Assembly: GCF_034347405.1 (NCBI RefSeq)
Contig: NZ_CP133778.1
Span: forward strand, 3,286,001-3,350,000
Direction of reading: 5' to 3'
DNA from: Pseudomonas sp. CCC3.1
GTDB taxonomy: Bacteria; Pseudomonadota; Gammaproteobacteria; Pseudomonadales; Pseudomonadaceae
DNA length: 64,000 nt
Of the stretch, positions 23,217 through 31,920 are shown in pieces. The first letter of the stretch is position 1. Every line of letters starts with the position of its first letter. The position numbers and the translations under genes were made by a program. The notes beneath the pieces are model-generated. The model worked only from the letters and a program-made list of their open reading frames with translations. It was not told the origin of the DNA and did no database searches.

Positions 23217-26006
23217 TTGACGCTTTGCCCTGAGCAAGTCGTGCATTTTGGTCCTTACCGGGTCTACCCCGGGCAACGCCTGATCCTGGACGCTGAGCAG
23301 CCATTGCGCCTGAGTCGTCGGGCGATGGATATTCTGTTGTTGCTGCTTGAGCACCCCGGCTCGGTGGTCAGCAAGCAGCAATTGATTGCACAGCTCTGGC
23401 CCAATAGCGTAGTTGAGGAGATCAATCTGCGCGTGCACATGGCCGCGCTGCGCAAAGCCCTGGGCGATGGGCAAAACGGCCAGCGCTTTATCGTCACCGT
23501 GGCCCAGCGCGGCTACAGCTTTGTCGGCGCATTGGCCAAAGACGGCCACGCCCCGTTGACGTCCAACCCGCCCGCCAGCACCCAGCGGCATAACCTGCCC
23601 TTGCGTCGCGCACGCGTGATCGGGCGTCAGGCCGTGCTCGGCAACCTGTTGCTGCATCTGGCACGCCAGCGCTTCATTACCCTGACCGGACCCGGCGGCA
23701 TCGGCAAAACCACGGTGGCCCTGCAAGCCGCCGAACAGTTGATCGGTCACTACCGGCATGGGATTCACCTGCTCGATCTGGCCCCCATCAGCGACCCCGC
23801 CCTGATGATCCCGCAACTGGCCACACTGCTCGGCCTGCCCCTGCGCGACAGCCAGTGCACAACAGAGCTGTGCACCCTGTTGCACGACCAGCACCTGCTG
23901 CTGGTTATCGACAACTGCGAGCACCTGATCCACGCCGTGGCCGAGCTGTGTGAACGCGTGCTGCGCGGTGCCCCGCAGGTGCATATTCTGGCCACCAGCC
24001 GTGAAGCATTGCGGGCCGAAGGCGAATACGTGCAACGTCTCGACGGCCTCGACTACCCACCTGCTCAGCCGCGCCTGGAGCGCAGCCATGCGCTGAGCTT
24101 TTCGGCCTTGCAACTGTTCATCGAACGGGCGACGGCCAGCCATGAGCAGTTCGAACTGCGCACCGAGCAACTGCCGCTGCTGATCGATATGTGCCGACGC
24201 CTGGACGGCATCCCGCTGGCCATCGAATTGGCCGCGGCGCACATCGGCCCGCTGGGTCTTGAGGGGGTGCTGTTGCAGTTACAAGACAACCTCGACTTGC
24301 ACACCGATGGCGCTCAGACACCGCTGGCCCGACACCAGACGCTGCGTGCAACGCTGGACTGGAGCCATGCCCTGCTCAGCCCCGATGAGCAGATCTGCCT
24401 GCGCCGACTGAGCGTGTTTCGCGGCGCGTTTACCCTGCAATGCGCCACAGCCGTAACCGGCGACAACACACTGGAGCCCGGCGCGGTGTGCAACGCCATC
24501 AGCCAATTGGTGGCCAAGTCCCTGCTTACAGTGCAGGTCGGTGACCACGAGGTGCTCTATCGCCTGCTTGAAACCACCCGCAGCTATGCCCGGGGAAAAC
24601 TCGACCCGCCCGCAGAGCACCACGCCACCCGCCAGCGCTTGGCCGAATGCTGCCTCAACGTGATGCAACAGGCCCAAAACACCTGGGAGCAAACCCCCAC
24701 CGCGCAATGGATCGAACGTTACGCCCACTGCCTGGAAGACGTGCGGGCCACGCTGGACTGGGGTTTGAGCGCTCAAGGCCCACACACGCTAGCGATTAAT
24801 CTGACCGCGGTGTCGACCCCGCTATGGCAGGAACTGTCATTGCCCAGAGAACACGGCGCCTACGTGCGCAAGGCGCTGCGCCTGCTGGAGGCGGGCACGC
24901 AGCCGAGTCCGCGTCTGGCAATGGCCCTCAAACTGGCCCTCGGCAACGCCAGTTACCACGCCCGAGGCGGCATTCCGGCCACGCACCAAGCCTTCGCCAG
25001 CGCCAAAGCACTGGCGCAGACCTGCAACGACAGGGTCGGTCAACTGCGGGCGATGTCCGGGCATATGGCGGCCAACCTGCTCTGCGGCGACTACCCAGAG
25101 GCGCTGGAACAAAGCCGCCACTGTGATCAACTGGGCCTGCACAGCGAGCCTGACCTGAGCCTCAGCACCGATCGCCTGCGCGGCCTGGCTTTGCACTTTG
25201 CCGGTGAGCAGGTGCTGGCCCGCAGCAATGCCGAACAGGTGCTGCAACGCATGGCTCACAACGGACACCGCAATCGCTTTACCTCTGGTTTTGGCGTGCA
25301 GTACGACCAGAGCGTTGCCGCGCTGACCCTGCTGGCGCGCATTTTATGGTTGCAGGGCCAACCCGAGAGCGCCTGGCGCACCGCGCGTCAGGCCTTGGAC
25401 ATTGCCCTGCAAATCAACCACAGCACGTCTATTTGCTACACCCTGGCGCTGGCTGGGTGCCCGATTGCCCATTACAACGGCGATCACACAACCGCCCAGG
25501 AACTGTTGCACCTGCTGCTGGAGCAATCGCAATTACACGCCGTGCAGCTGTTTTACACCTGGGGGCAGCACTATGCGCAGGTCATCGCACCCAACAGCGC
25601 ACCCGCGCCCTTGCACCCGGACGATGGGCTGATCCAGCACATGGTGCTGACCCTCAACGGCGGCCCTATCGATGATAATTTGCTGCAACGTGCCCGTACC
25701 GGCACTGCGGGCTGGTGTGGTGCAGAGATCCTGCGCTTGCGGGCCGTTGGCCTGCACGCTACCGACGATTCGGACACCGCACAGGCGCTGTTGCTTGAAG
25801 CCCTGGCGCTGGCTGACCGCCAAGGCGCGCGTGCCTGGCAATTGCGCAGCGCCACCAGCCTGGCCCGACTGTGGCAACAGCAAGGCCACGCGCAGCAAGC
25901 CCACGCCTTACTGGCTCCGATCTACCAACGCTACAGCGAGGGCCTGGACACCCCGGCGCTAACCGACGTGCGGCATCTGCTCGGCCGGCTCCAGCGCGAC
26001 CAATGA
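23217..26006 (+). CDS. winged-helix STAND ATPase regulator, full-length
   Basis: About 929 residues. An OmpR-type winged helix (FGPYRVYPGQRLILDAEQPL to QRFIVTVAQRGYSFVGAL, residues 12-105) is followed by a STAND/NB-ARC ATPase with Walker A GPGGIGKTTVAL near 160 and Walker B LLVIDNCEHL near 240, then an alpha-helical, TPR-like C-terminus from about 480. Such proteins are MalT/AfsR-like switches that bind ATP and an inducer. I place the start at TTG 23217 (GGAG at 23206-23209, 7-base spacer) because the upstream in-frame ATG at 23112 lies inside the MITE. The gene converges on a shorter paralogue and overlaps its 3' end by 48 bp. The neighbouring ABM-amidohydrolase operon is a possible target. 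Confidence 0.85.
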   Translation: MTLCPEQVVHFGPYRVYPGQRLILDAEQPLRLSRRAMDILLLLLEHPGSVVSKQQLIAQLWPNSVVEEINLRVHMAALRKALGDGQNGQRFIVTVAQRGYSFVGALAKDGHAPLTSNPPASTQRHNLPLRRARVIGRQAVLGNLLLHLARQRFITLTGPGGIGKTTVALQAAEQLIGHYRHGIHLLDLAPISDPALMIPQLATLLGLPLRDSQCTTELCTLLHDQHLLLVIDNCEHLIHAVAELCERVLRGAPQVHILATSREALRAEGEYVQRLDGLDYPPAQPRLERSHALSFSALQLFIERATASHEQFELRTEQLPLLIDMCRRLDGIPLAIELAAAHIGPLGLEGVLLQLQDNLDLHTDGAQTPLARHQTLRATLDWSHALLSPDEQICLRRLSVFRGAFTLQCATAVTGDNTLEPGAVCNAISQLVAKSLLTVQVGDHEVLYRLLETTRSYARGKLDPPAEHHATRQRLAECCLNVMQQAQNTWEQTPTAQWIERYAHCLEDVRATLDWGLSAQGPHTLAINLTAVSTPLWQELSLPREHGAYVRKALRLLEAGTQPSPRLAMALKLALGNASYHARGGIPATHQAFASAKALAQTCNDRVGQLRAMSGHMAANLLCGDYPEALEQSRHCDQLGLHSEPDLSLSTDRLRGLALHFAGEQVLARSNAEQVLQRMAHNGHRNRFTSGFGVQYDQSVAALTLLARILWLQGQPESAWRTARQALDIALQINHSTSICYTLALAGCPIAHYNGDHTTAQELLHLLLEQSQLHAVQLFYTWGQHYAQVIAPNSAPAPLHPDDGLIQHMVLTLNGGPIDDNLLQRARTGTAGWCGAEILRLRAVGLHATDDSDTAQALLLEALALADRQGARAWQLRSATSLARLWQQQGHAQQAHALLAPIYQRYSEGLDTPALTDVRHLLGRLQRDQ

Positions 26007-27401
26007 CAGCCCGCGCCCACGGCTTATATAGCGCCGGTAGCGCTGCTCAAGCGCCCACAACTGAGCACTGCGCTCCAGCTTGTGCAGGGCATAGGCACGG
26101 GTGGTGTGCAACAAGCGATAGCGCGTCACCTCGCCGCTCGCCTCCAATGTCAGCAGCGAAGTGGCCACTAAGCGCGGGATAGCCCCACGCGCGAGCGTCG
26201 TGGACAGCTCTTCGTCACTGATCACGTGCAGGGCCGCGTCCAGACTGAAACTCTTTTTAAACACCGCCAGACGTTGCAACACCGCCTGCTGAACTGTGCT
26301 CAGCCGCCCATAGCTCCAGTCCAATGCGGCGTACAGACTTTGATGACGGGCCACCGCCGTACGACGGCCCTGAGCCAGACGCAAAAAACCGCGCCCCAAC
26401 TGTGCATGCAACCCGACCAGCCCCAGACTGTCGATGTGCGCCGCTGCCAGTTCGATGGCCAGCGGGATGCCGTCCAGACGTCGACAAATATCGTGCACGG
26501 TCTGCACATCCTGCTCACGCACGCTAAACCCTTGCTGCCGGGCGCGAGCACAGCGCACCAGCATCTGCACGGCCGAGCAGCTTTGCACCTGATCCACACT
26601 GTGCATGTCCCACAACGCAGGCACTGAAAGGCCCGGCACCGGTAGCAGCATCTCTTCGCGCGCGGACAACGGCTCGCGGGAGGTGACCAGAATCGTCAAC
26701 TGCGGCGCCGTCGACAGTAACTCGTCTACCAGCACCCGACAGCCATCCAGCACCGGCTCACAGCTGTCAAACACCAACAACGCCTGCCAGCCTGACAACT
26801 CATCAAGCCCCGCTTCAAGGCCCAAGGTTTTGGCTACAAGTGCGGGTAACTGTGCTGGATCGCTGAGGGTCGCCAAGTCAACCAGCCAGACGCCGTTGGC
26901 ATATTGCCCAAGCAATGATTGAGCGACGCTCAATGCCAGCGTGGTCTTGCCGATGCCTGCGGGCCCAACCAAGGTGATGCAGCGCTGGCCTGACAAGTGC
27001 GCCGCCACGCGCGCGATCAACGCTTTGCGGCCGATCACGGGCGTCAATCGCCCCGGTAAATTGTGCTTACGCGGTGCCAGCGGCACAGGGCGCAGCGCTG
27101 CGGCAAAACAATAACCCTGGCCTGGCACATGAACGATATAGCGCTGACCGTCCTGGCCATGCCCCAATACTCGGCGCAGCGCGGCGATATGCACCCGCAA
27201 AGTACTGGCCTCGACCACCGAAGACGGCCACACCCGGGTCATCAACACATCCGGGCTGACCACCGCACCTGCGTGTTCGATCAACACCTGCAAAATATCC
27301 AGCGCTCGCCCGCCCAGCCGCAGCGGCCGATCGTTCTGGCACAACAAGCGCTGGCGCCCCAGCAATACAAAAGGTCCAAACGCCACCGGGAGGTCATTCA
27401 T
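25959..27401 (-). CDS. winged-helix STAND ATPase regulator, short paralogue
   Basis: 480 residues with the same winged helix (VAFGPFVLLGRQRLLCQNDR to YIVHVPGQGYCFAAAL) and ATPase as the convergent neighbour: Walker A GPAGIGKTTLAL near 140 and Walker B LLVFDSCEPVL near 215. It stops about 80 residues after the ATPase winged-helix region, with no TPR-like part. The start is the ATG at 27401 with AGGAG 5 bases upstream. The C-terminus (AEQMPHVG) is read antisense to the last 48 bp of the neighbour. Either this is a natural short form, of which proteobacteria have many, or an old deletion removed the sensor domain. DNA binding and ATP binding should be intact. Confidence 0.82.
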   Translation of the reverse strand: MNDLPVAFGPFVLLGRQRLLCQNDRPLRLGGRALDILQVLIEHAGAVVSPDVLMTRVWPSSVVEASTLRVHIAALRRVLGHGQDGQRYIVHVPGQGYCFAAALRPVPLAPRKHNLPGRLTPVIGRKALIARVAAHLSGQRCITLVGPAGIGKTTLALSVAQSLLGQYANGVWLVDLATLSDPAQLPALVAKTLGLEAGLDELSGWQALLVFDSCEPVLDGCRVLVDELLSTAPQLTILVTSREPLSAREEMLLPVPGLSVPALWDMHSVDQVQSCSAVQMLVRCARARQQGFSVREQDVQTVHDICRRLDGIPLAIELAAAHIDSLGLVGLHAQLGRGFLRLAQGRRTAVARHQSLYAALDWSYGRLSTVQQAVLQRLAVFKKSFSLDAALHVISDEELSTTLARGAIPRLVATSLLTLEASGEVTRYRLLHTTRAYALHKLERSAQLWALEQRYRRYISRGRGLSLVALEPAEQMPHVG

Positions 27402-28044
27402 AACGGCTCCTGCGCTCAACATCCGGGCTCCATAAAACGTTTTCAGTACGCGTTAAGTTACAGGTTCCGGCCCTTACGGCGTGTCACTTCTTTACATATT
27501 CCTGTAGCCGCTGCCGCAGGCTGCGATCTGGCGCGGCAACGGCAGTGTTTTATCGGTGTTTTATGTACATATCCCTTAGTTGCGCAACGGCTTTTTACGG
27601 GTTACGCCCTTACGGCGTGTCACTTTGTTAAGAGCGACAAAGTAACCAAAACGCTCTTGCCCCTACCACTCGGTACCTCGCCCAGGCTCGGTATGCCCTC
27701 ACCACAGGCATTGTTCCGTGGGCCCGCCGCGATCGGCCATCCATGGCCGTGTCGCGGCTAACCCGGCGTCCTGCCGGGTTACCCACGGCCCAATACCTGC
27801 GCTCGGCCAGCGTGGTTTAAGGGGGCGCTTTAGATCAAAAACCAGGTCAAAAACCAGGTCAAAAACCAGGTCAAAAGCTTGCATTGCGTTTGACCGGTGG
27901 ACTGAACTCATTTCTGTACACGCCTAAGGCTGTCAACCCATACGCGACAGTTATTCAATTTTCATCTACTTATTGCGCCTTCCAGTAACCATTAACCTTC
28001 TCCTCAATCGGACGAACACACGTCCCATGCCAGGAGATGTCCCC
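27402..28044. other. 643-bp gap with dispersed repeats
   Basis: No gene is supported. The gap holds a 19-bp direct repeat CCCTTACGGCGTGTCACTT (27471-27489 and 27607-27625), a REP-like GTAGCCGCTGCCGCAGGCTG near 27502, a GC-rich segment with palindromes (GGCCATCCATGGCC near 27734) and three 12-bp tandem repeats at 27835-27870. The segment 27597-27880 resembles a dispersed non-coding repeat of pseudomonads. The last 100 bp should carry the pirin promoter. Confidence 0.6.
27835..27870. repeat. three 12-bp tandem repeats
   Basis: TCAAAAACCAGG occurs three times head to tail (27835, 27847, 27859) with a partial fourth, TCAAAAGC. There are no spacers, so it is not a CRISPR. Copy number probably varies between strains. 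Confidence 0.9.
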
Positions 28045-28767
28045 ATGCTGACTCTACGCAAAGCAACTGATCGCGGTCTGGCCAATCATGGTTGGCTGAA
28101 GTCGTTTCATACCTTCTCGTTTGCCAGTTACCGCAACCCGCAGGAGCAAGGCTTTTCTGATCTGTTGGTGATCAACGACGACCGAGTGGCCGCCGGTAAA
28201 GGCTTTGGCCAGCATCCGCACCGCGACATGGAGATTTTTTCTTACGTGCTTGAAGGTGCACTGGAGCACAAGGACACCCTGGGCACCGGCTCGGTCATCC
28301 GCCCTGGCGACGTACAACTGATGAGTGCAGGCAGCGGCGTGGCCCACAGCGAGTACAACCACTCAGCTGACCGGCCTGTGCACTTTCTGCAAATCTGGAT
28401 CGTGCCGGACACCACAGGCGCCAAACCGCGCTATCAACAAGAGCATTTCAGCCCGGAGAAAAAACGCGGCCGCCTGCAACTGATCATCTCCCCGGACGGC
28501 GCTCACGGCTCACTGCGGGTGCGCCAGGATGCGCGGGTGTATGCCGCTCTGATCGACGGCCAGGAGCGTGCCAGCGTGACCCTCGCCAATAATCGCTACG
28601 CCTATGTCCACGTGGCTCGAGGGCAAGTCGAACTGAACGGCTTGGCGTTGCAGGAAGGTGACGGCATACGGGTACGCGACGAACACACACTGACCCTCAG
28701 CCATGGCGTGGACGCTGAAGTGCTGGTGTTCGACCTGCGCCCGCACGAACTGCCGCATATGCCTTGA
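28045..28767 (+). CDS. pirin-family protein
   Basis: A 240-residue bicupin of the pirin family, starting at the ATG at 28045 with AGGAG 8 bases upstream (MLTLRKATDRGLANHGWLKS). The N-terminal cupin has the expected metal ligands His, His, His and Glu in GFGQHPHRDMEIFSYVLEG and EHKDTLG near residues 55-75. The second cupin (HVARGQVELNGLALQEGDGI) lacks a full ligand set, as is usual. Related proteins have quercetin 2,3-dioxygenase activity or act as redox-sensing co-regulators; the physiological role of this one is unknown. Monocistronic, converging on umuC with a 15-bp gap. Confidence 0.9.
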   Translation: MLTLRKATDRGLANHGWLKSFHTFSFASYRNPQEQGFSDLLVINDDRVAAGKGFGQHPHRDMEIFSYVLEGALEHKDTLGTGSVIRPGDVQLMSAGSGVAHSEYNHSADRPVHFLQIWIVPDTTGAKPRYQQEHFSPEKKRGRLQLIISPDGAHGSLRVRQDARVYAALIDGQERASVTLANNRYAYVHVARGQVELNGLALQEGDGIRVRDEHTLTLSHGVDAEVLVFDLRPHELPHMP

Positions 28768-28782
28768 TCGACACAGGCACTC

Positions 28783-30057
28783 TCACCCCACCCGCCACAA
28801 CTGATCCAGGCGGGTGGTATAGCCTTGGCTCATCAATTCCCGGCGCATGCCCCACTCCGGATGCGCCGGCACACTGGCCGCACGCAACGTGCCGCGCCCC
28901 CAGCGCCCGTTAATCTCATCGAGCACGGCCATCACCCGCGACGCTTCAGCGGGCTGATTGATCGCGAATAAATCATCGGTGAACTCGCCTGGCTGACGCA
29001 GATCCAGCAACATCACTTCCGCTTTGCTGTATCTAAAGCCCGGTTGAAACACCTGCTCCACCGCCTCAACCGCCACCTTGGTCAGTAGCCGCACATCATC
29101 GGTCGGGTACGGCAACGTCACCACCACCCCCCTGGCGTATTTGGCTTCGTCGGGGTTGAACATCCCGGTGCGAATGCTGACCCGCACCTTATGGCAATAA
29201 GACTTCTGCGCCCGGAGCTTTTCCGAGGCGCGCATCATATAGGTAGCAACGGCTTCTTTAATGGGTGCGATGGTCGTCAGGCGCTTGCCAAACATGCGAC
29301 TGCAACAGATCTCCTGCTTCGGCGGATCGGGCTCATCCAGCTCCAGACACGACGTCCCGGCCAGCTCCCGAGCGGTCTTCTCAATCACCACACTGAATTT
29401 TTTGCGCAACATCCACGGCTCAGCCTTGGCCAGGTCCATGGCGCTCAAAATGCCCATGCCTTGCAAATGCAACGTCATCCGCCGCCCCACCCCCCAGACC
29501 TCAGACACCGCTGTATTGCGCAGCACCCAGTGCCGCTCATGCTCACCGCACAAGTTAACCACCCCGCCGGTTTGCGCCTGCAACCGCTTAGCCGTGTGAT
29601 TCGCCAACTTGGCCAGGGTTTTGGTATGCGCAATGCCCACCCCAACCGGAATACCCGTGCATTGCACAATCTGAGCACGCAACCGGCGACCCATCTCGCC
29701 GGGGTCCGCAATACCGGTCAAATCCGCAAAACACTCATCGATGCTGTAAACCTCGACCGCTGGCACTTGCGACTCGATCAGGCTCATCACCCGCTCGCTC
29801 ATATCGCCATACAGCGCATAGTTCGACGAAAACGCGACAATCCCCAACGCCTCCAGCCGCTGCTTGATCTGAAAATACGGCTCGCCCATTTTCACGTGGG
29901 GCTTGGCGTCATAACTGCGAGCAATAACGCAGCCATCGTTATTACTCAGCACCACAATCGGCACTTTAGCCAGGTCGGGACGAAATACCCGCTCGCAACT
30001 GGCATAAAAGCTATTGCAGTCAATCAACGCAAAAACCGGATCAGGCTTAATGACCAT
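28783..30057 (-). CDS. umuC: DNA polymerase V catalytic subunit UmuC
   Basis: A 424-residue Y-family polymerase. The catalytic carboxylates are visible in FALIDCNSFYASCERVFRPD near residue 10 and SIDECFADL near 103. YDAKPHVKMGEPYFQ, the HhH-containing thumb (VGVGIAHTKTLAKLANHTAK), the little finger (ICCSRMFGKRLTTIAPIKEA) and the C-terminal domain follow in normal order. It performs error-prone bypass of damaged bases in the SOS response as UmuD'2C. The start overlaps umuD by 11 bp, so the pair is coupled and controlled by the LexA box at 30495. It lies at the edge of the exopolysaccharide locus; such umuDC pairs are sometimes mobile, but codon use here looks native. Confidence 0.95.
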   Translation of the reverse strand: MVIKPDPVFALIDCNSFYASCERVFRPDLAKVPIVVLSNNDGCVIARSYDAKPHVKMGEPYFQIKQRLEALGIVAFSSNYALYGDMSERVMSLIESQVPAVEVYSIDECFADLTGIADPGEMGRRLRAQIVQCTGIPVGVGIAHTKTLAKLANHTAKRLQAQTGGVVNLCGEHERHWVLRNTAVSEVWGVGRRMTLHLQGMGILSAMDLAKAEPWMLRKKFSVVIEKTARELAGTSCLELDEPDPPKQEICCSRMFGKRLTTIAPIKEAVATYMMRASEKLRAQKSYCHKVRVSIRTGMFNPDEAKYARGVVVTLPYPTDDVRLLTKVAVEAVEQVFQPGFRYSKAEVMLLDLRQPGEFTDDLFAINQPAEASRVMAVLDEINGRWGRGTLRAASVPAHPEWGMRRELMSQGYTTRLDQLWRVG

Positions 30058-30475
30058 GGCTGCGCACGCTATAAGTAATCACCCCCCAAATAGACAGATC
30101 ATCACCCTCCAGCACATGACGATCCGGATACTGGGTGTTCTCGGAACACAGAATGACGCGCTTACCGCGAATACACAGGCGTTTGCAAATGGGGTCGTTA
30201 TTGAGCAGCGCTACCACCACATGCCCGTCAACCGGCTCAATCGAACGGTCAACCACCGCCAGATCCCCGGAAAAAATCCCCACCCCTTGCATGCTGTCGC
30301 CATCAATCGTCACCAAAAACACATGCGGCGCACGCAGGCTCAACACCTCATCCAGCGAAATGGGTGCCTCCATATGATCCGTTGCTGGCGAGGGGAAACC
30401 CGCCGGAATCTTGAACGAACACCGCGGCAGGCGAACGCCACCTTCAGCAAGAGGACCCAAGAGAGTGAAGCCCAT
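30047..30475 (-). CDS. umuD: UmuD (LexA-fold self-cleaving protein)
   Basis: A 142-residue S24 peptidase. The cleavage site is probably Ala-Gly in FKIPAGFPSPATDH near residue 25. The catalytic Ser is in DGDSMQGVG near 60 and the Lys in LNNDPICKRL near 97, matching the Ser-Lys dyad of UmuD and LexA. RecA-stimulated self-cleavage yields UmuD', which activates UmuC. The ATG at 30475 is preceded by AAAGG, and the LexA box lies 20 bp upstream. Confidence 0.94.
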   Translation of the reverse strand: MGFTLLGPLAEGGVRLPRCSFKIPAGFPSPATDHMEAPISLDEVLSLRAPHVFLVTIDGDSMQGVGIFSGDLAVVDRSIEPVDGHVVVALLNNDPICKRLCIRGKRVILCSENTQYPDRHVLEGDDLSIWGVITYSVRSHGH

Positions 30476-30494
30476 GACACACGCCTTTCAATTA

Positions 30495-30510
30495 CTGTAT
30501 GAATATACAG
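30495..30510. promoter_or_regulatory. LexA (SOS) box of umuDC
   Basis: CTGTATGAATATACAG matches CTGT-N8-ACAG exactly and is a near-perfect palindrome. It is 20 bp upstream of the umuD start, as expected for a LexA-repressed promoter. Confidence 0.92.
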
Positions 30511-31440
30511 TTAACTGCGTAGGACGAATCCGGTCAATTCTTCTGTCAGACATTTCGACAGATGGAGCAAGGCGCCTAAACCCGCCCCCGCTTCATCAAT
30601 GTGCAATACCTAGCACATTTGCACTAACTTGAAGCGTTAGCTAACCGTCATATAACGCACTTGTCGTGCATTATTGAGAACCAGAACTCAGCAATAACCC
30701 GACGCATTGAACCAATATTTACCGCTATCGCAGCAATACATGTTTGAATTCGGACATCAATATCACAGTGCCACCACCCCTAAGTTAAAATGAATAGTTA
30801 TACAACTTAAAATGCATAAGTCTGCATGTGCACAAGATATAAATGTGCGTTTTTTACGAGAGAAGCCACGTAGCCCCGCCACCCGATTTCACGGTCGCGT
30901 GTACAGACCCTGCGCGATAAAGGTGCGCCGAGCCGGGAGTGGTCAAAATGCCAGTATCCGCCCTATTCGCGGCAGCACGCTGCCCTGGCCTCCTGCCCTG
31001 AAGCCCGCACAACCTGCCCTGCAAACCGCATAAATACTTGGCCAGAGCGAAAACCGCCATTACCACACTCCCCCGAGACAAGACATTACAGCATTCACTA
31101 ATGTTATTTTTAGTCAGCTTAAAACAGAGGAAATGTTATTTTTTGTCAGGTAAAAACAATTGAAAAAAGCTATATATAGCGGCTTGCGTTACATCCAGAT
31201 ATAAAGGTTGATCTTACAGACGCTTCGCCGTTAATATTTTCGCATCTCCAACTTCACACCGGCCTTTATCTGTAATAAGACAGAAGGAACTGTTGCCTTG
31301 TGAAGGCCATGTCCACATAGCAATTGATGCGCATAGGCTTTTATAGACGGGTACAGCCATTGCCTGAATGGGAATGGCGGACGTGACGATTAGTTGAATG
31401 CTCTCGCCGGCTGAGCATGTTTGGCACAAAGGAAGCTGCC
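30511..31440. other. 930-bp control region between umuDC and the exopolysaccharide locus
   Basis: No convincing gene is seen on either strand. The right half is AT-rich and carries the two TGTTAT-type motifs at 31102 and 31134 and the palindrome GCTATATATAGC at 31169-31180, a possible -10 region. From these the wzb leader would be about 250 bases. A 14-bp string GCATGTGCACAAGA (30824-30837) recurs exactly at 55090-55103 in front of the regulator gene. A 71-codon minus-strand frame at 31214-31429 has no recognisable relatives and is not called. Confidence 0.6.
31102..31148 (+). promoter_or_regulatory. two copies of the locus motif TGTTAT-W4-N-GTCA
   Basis: TGTTATTTTTAGTCA (31102-31116) and TGTTATTTTTTGTCA (31134-31148) lie 32 bp apart, three helical turns, on the same strand. 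Related copies precede gfcA (49491), the first winged-helix regulator (55137) and wcaJ (56756). This looks like a tandem activator or repressor site for the locus. Confidence 0.5.
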
Positions 31441-31881
31441 TTGTTTAAACGAATCATGATTGTCTGCGTCGGCAACATCTGCCGCAGTCCTACCGCAGAG
31501 CACTTATTGCGGGTCGCCCTCGCACCTTCCGACATCGTCGTAAGCTCAGCGGGCCTTGGCGCACTCGAAAAACACCCCATCGAAAAAAACGCGCGCGCTG
31601 TCCTTGAGAGCAAAGGTCATGTCCTGAGCGACCACAGCGGTACCCAATTGAACTCTTCTCTGATAAATGACTCGGATCTGATCCTTGTCATGGAGAAGAA
31701 ACACATTGACGGTGTACTGAAAATCGCACCAGAAGCACGCGGCAAAGTGTTCCTGCTGAGCAAATGGCAAGGCAACCACGAAATCGACGACCCCTACCGT
31801 CAAGGCATGCCTGCCTTTATACACGCGTACGCGTTGATTGATGGCGCAGTAAATGCATGGGCCCAGCGCCTCAAGCGCTGA
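31441..31881 (+). CDS. wzb: low-molecular-weight protein tyrosine phosphatase (Wzb/Etp)
   Basis: A 146-residue phosphatase. The P-loop CVGNICRSP (Cys-X5-Arg-Ser) is near residue 10 and the general acid is in DDPYRQGMPAF near 115. I start at TTG 31441 (reading MFKRIMIVCVGN), with GGAAG 5 bases upstream, because relatives begin there; an ATG eight codons earlier lies before the ribosome site. Wzb removes phosphates from the tyrosine cluster of Wzc, and cycling of that phosphorylation sets polymer export. It heads the exopolysaccharide locus and is 39 bp from wzc. Confidence 0.92.
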   Translation: MFKRIMIVCVGNICRSPTAEHLLRVALAPSDIVVSSAGLGALEKHPIEKNARAVLESKGHVLSDHSGTQLNSSLINDSDLILVMEKKHIDGVLKIAPEARGKVFLLSKWQGNHEIDDPYRQGMPAFIHAYALIDGAVNAWAQRLKR

Positions 31882-31920
31882 GTCATTTCTCGAATACCTG
31901 TGAAGATAAAGAATCGAACT

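Noticed and set aside
27063..27761. A 232-codon plus-strand frame over the second STAND gene and the following gap
   Set aside because: The first half is antisense to the winged-helix domain and the second half runs through non-coding repeats.
27835..27870. Possible CRISPR array
   Set aside because: Repeats are 12 bp and contiguous, with no spacers and no cas genes in the window.
30812..31033. A 73-codon plus-strand frame in the same region
   Set aside because: Composition looks random, and no start signal or family was found.
31214..31429. A 71-codon minus-strand frame in the leader region of the exopolysaccharide locus
   Set aside because: No recognisable family, no strong ribosome site and it overlaps the probable wzb leader; not enough to call a gene.
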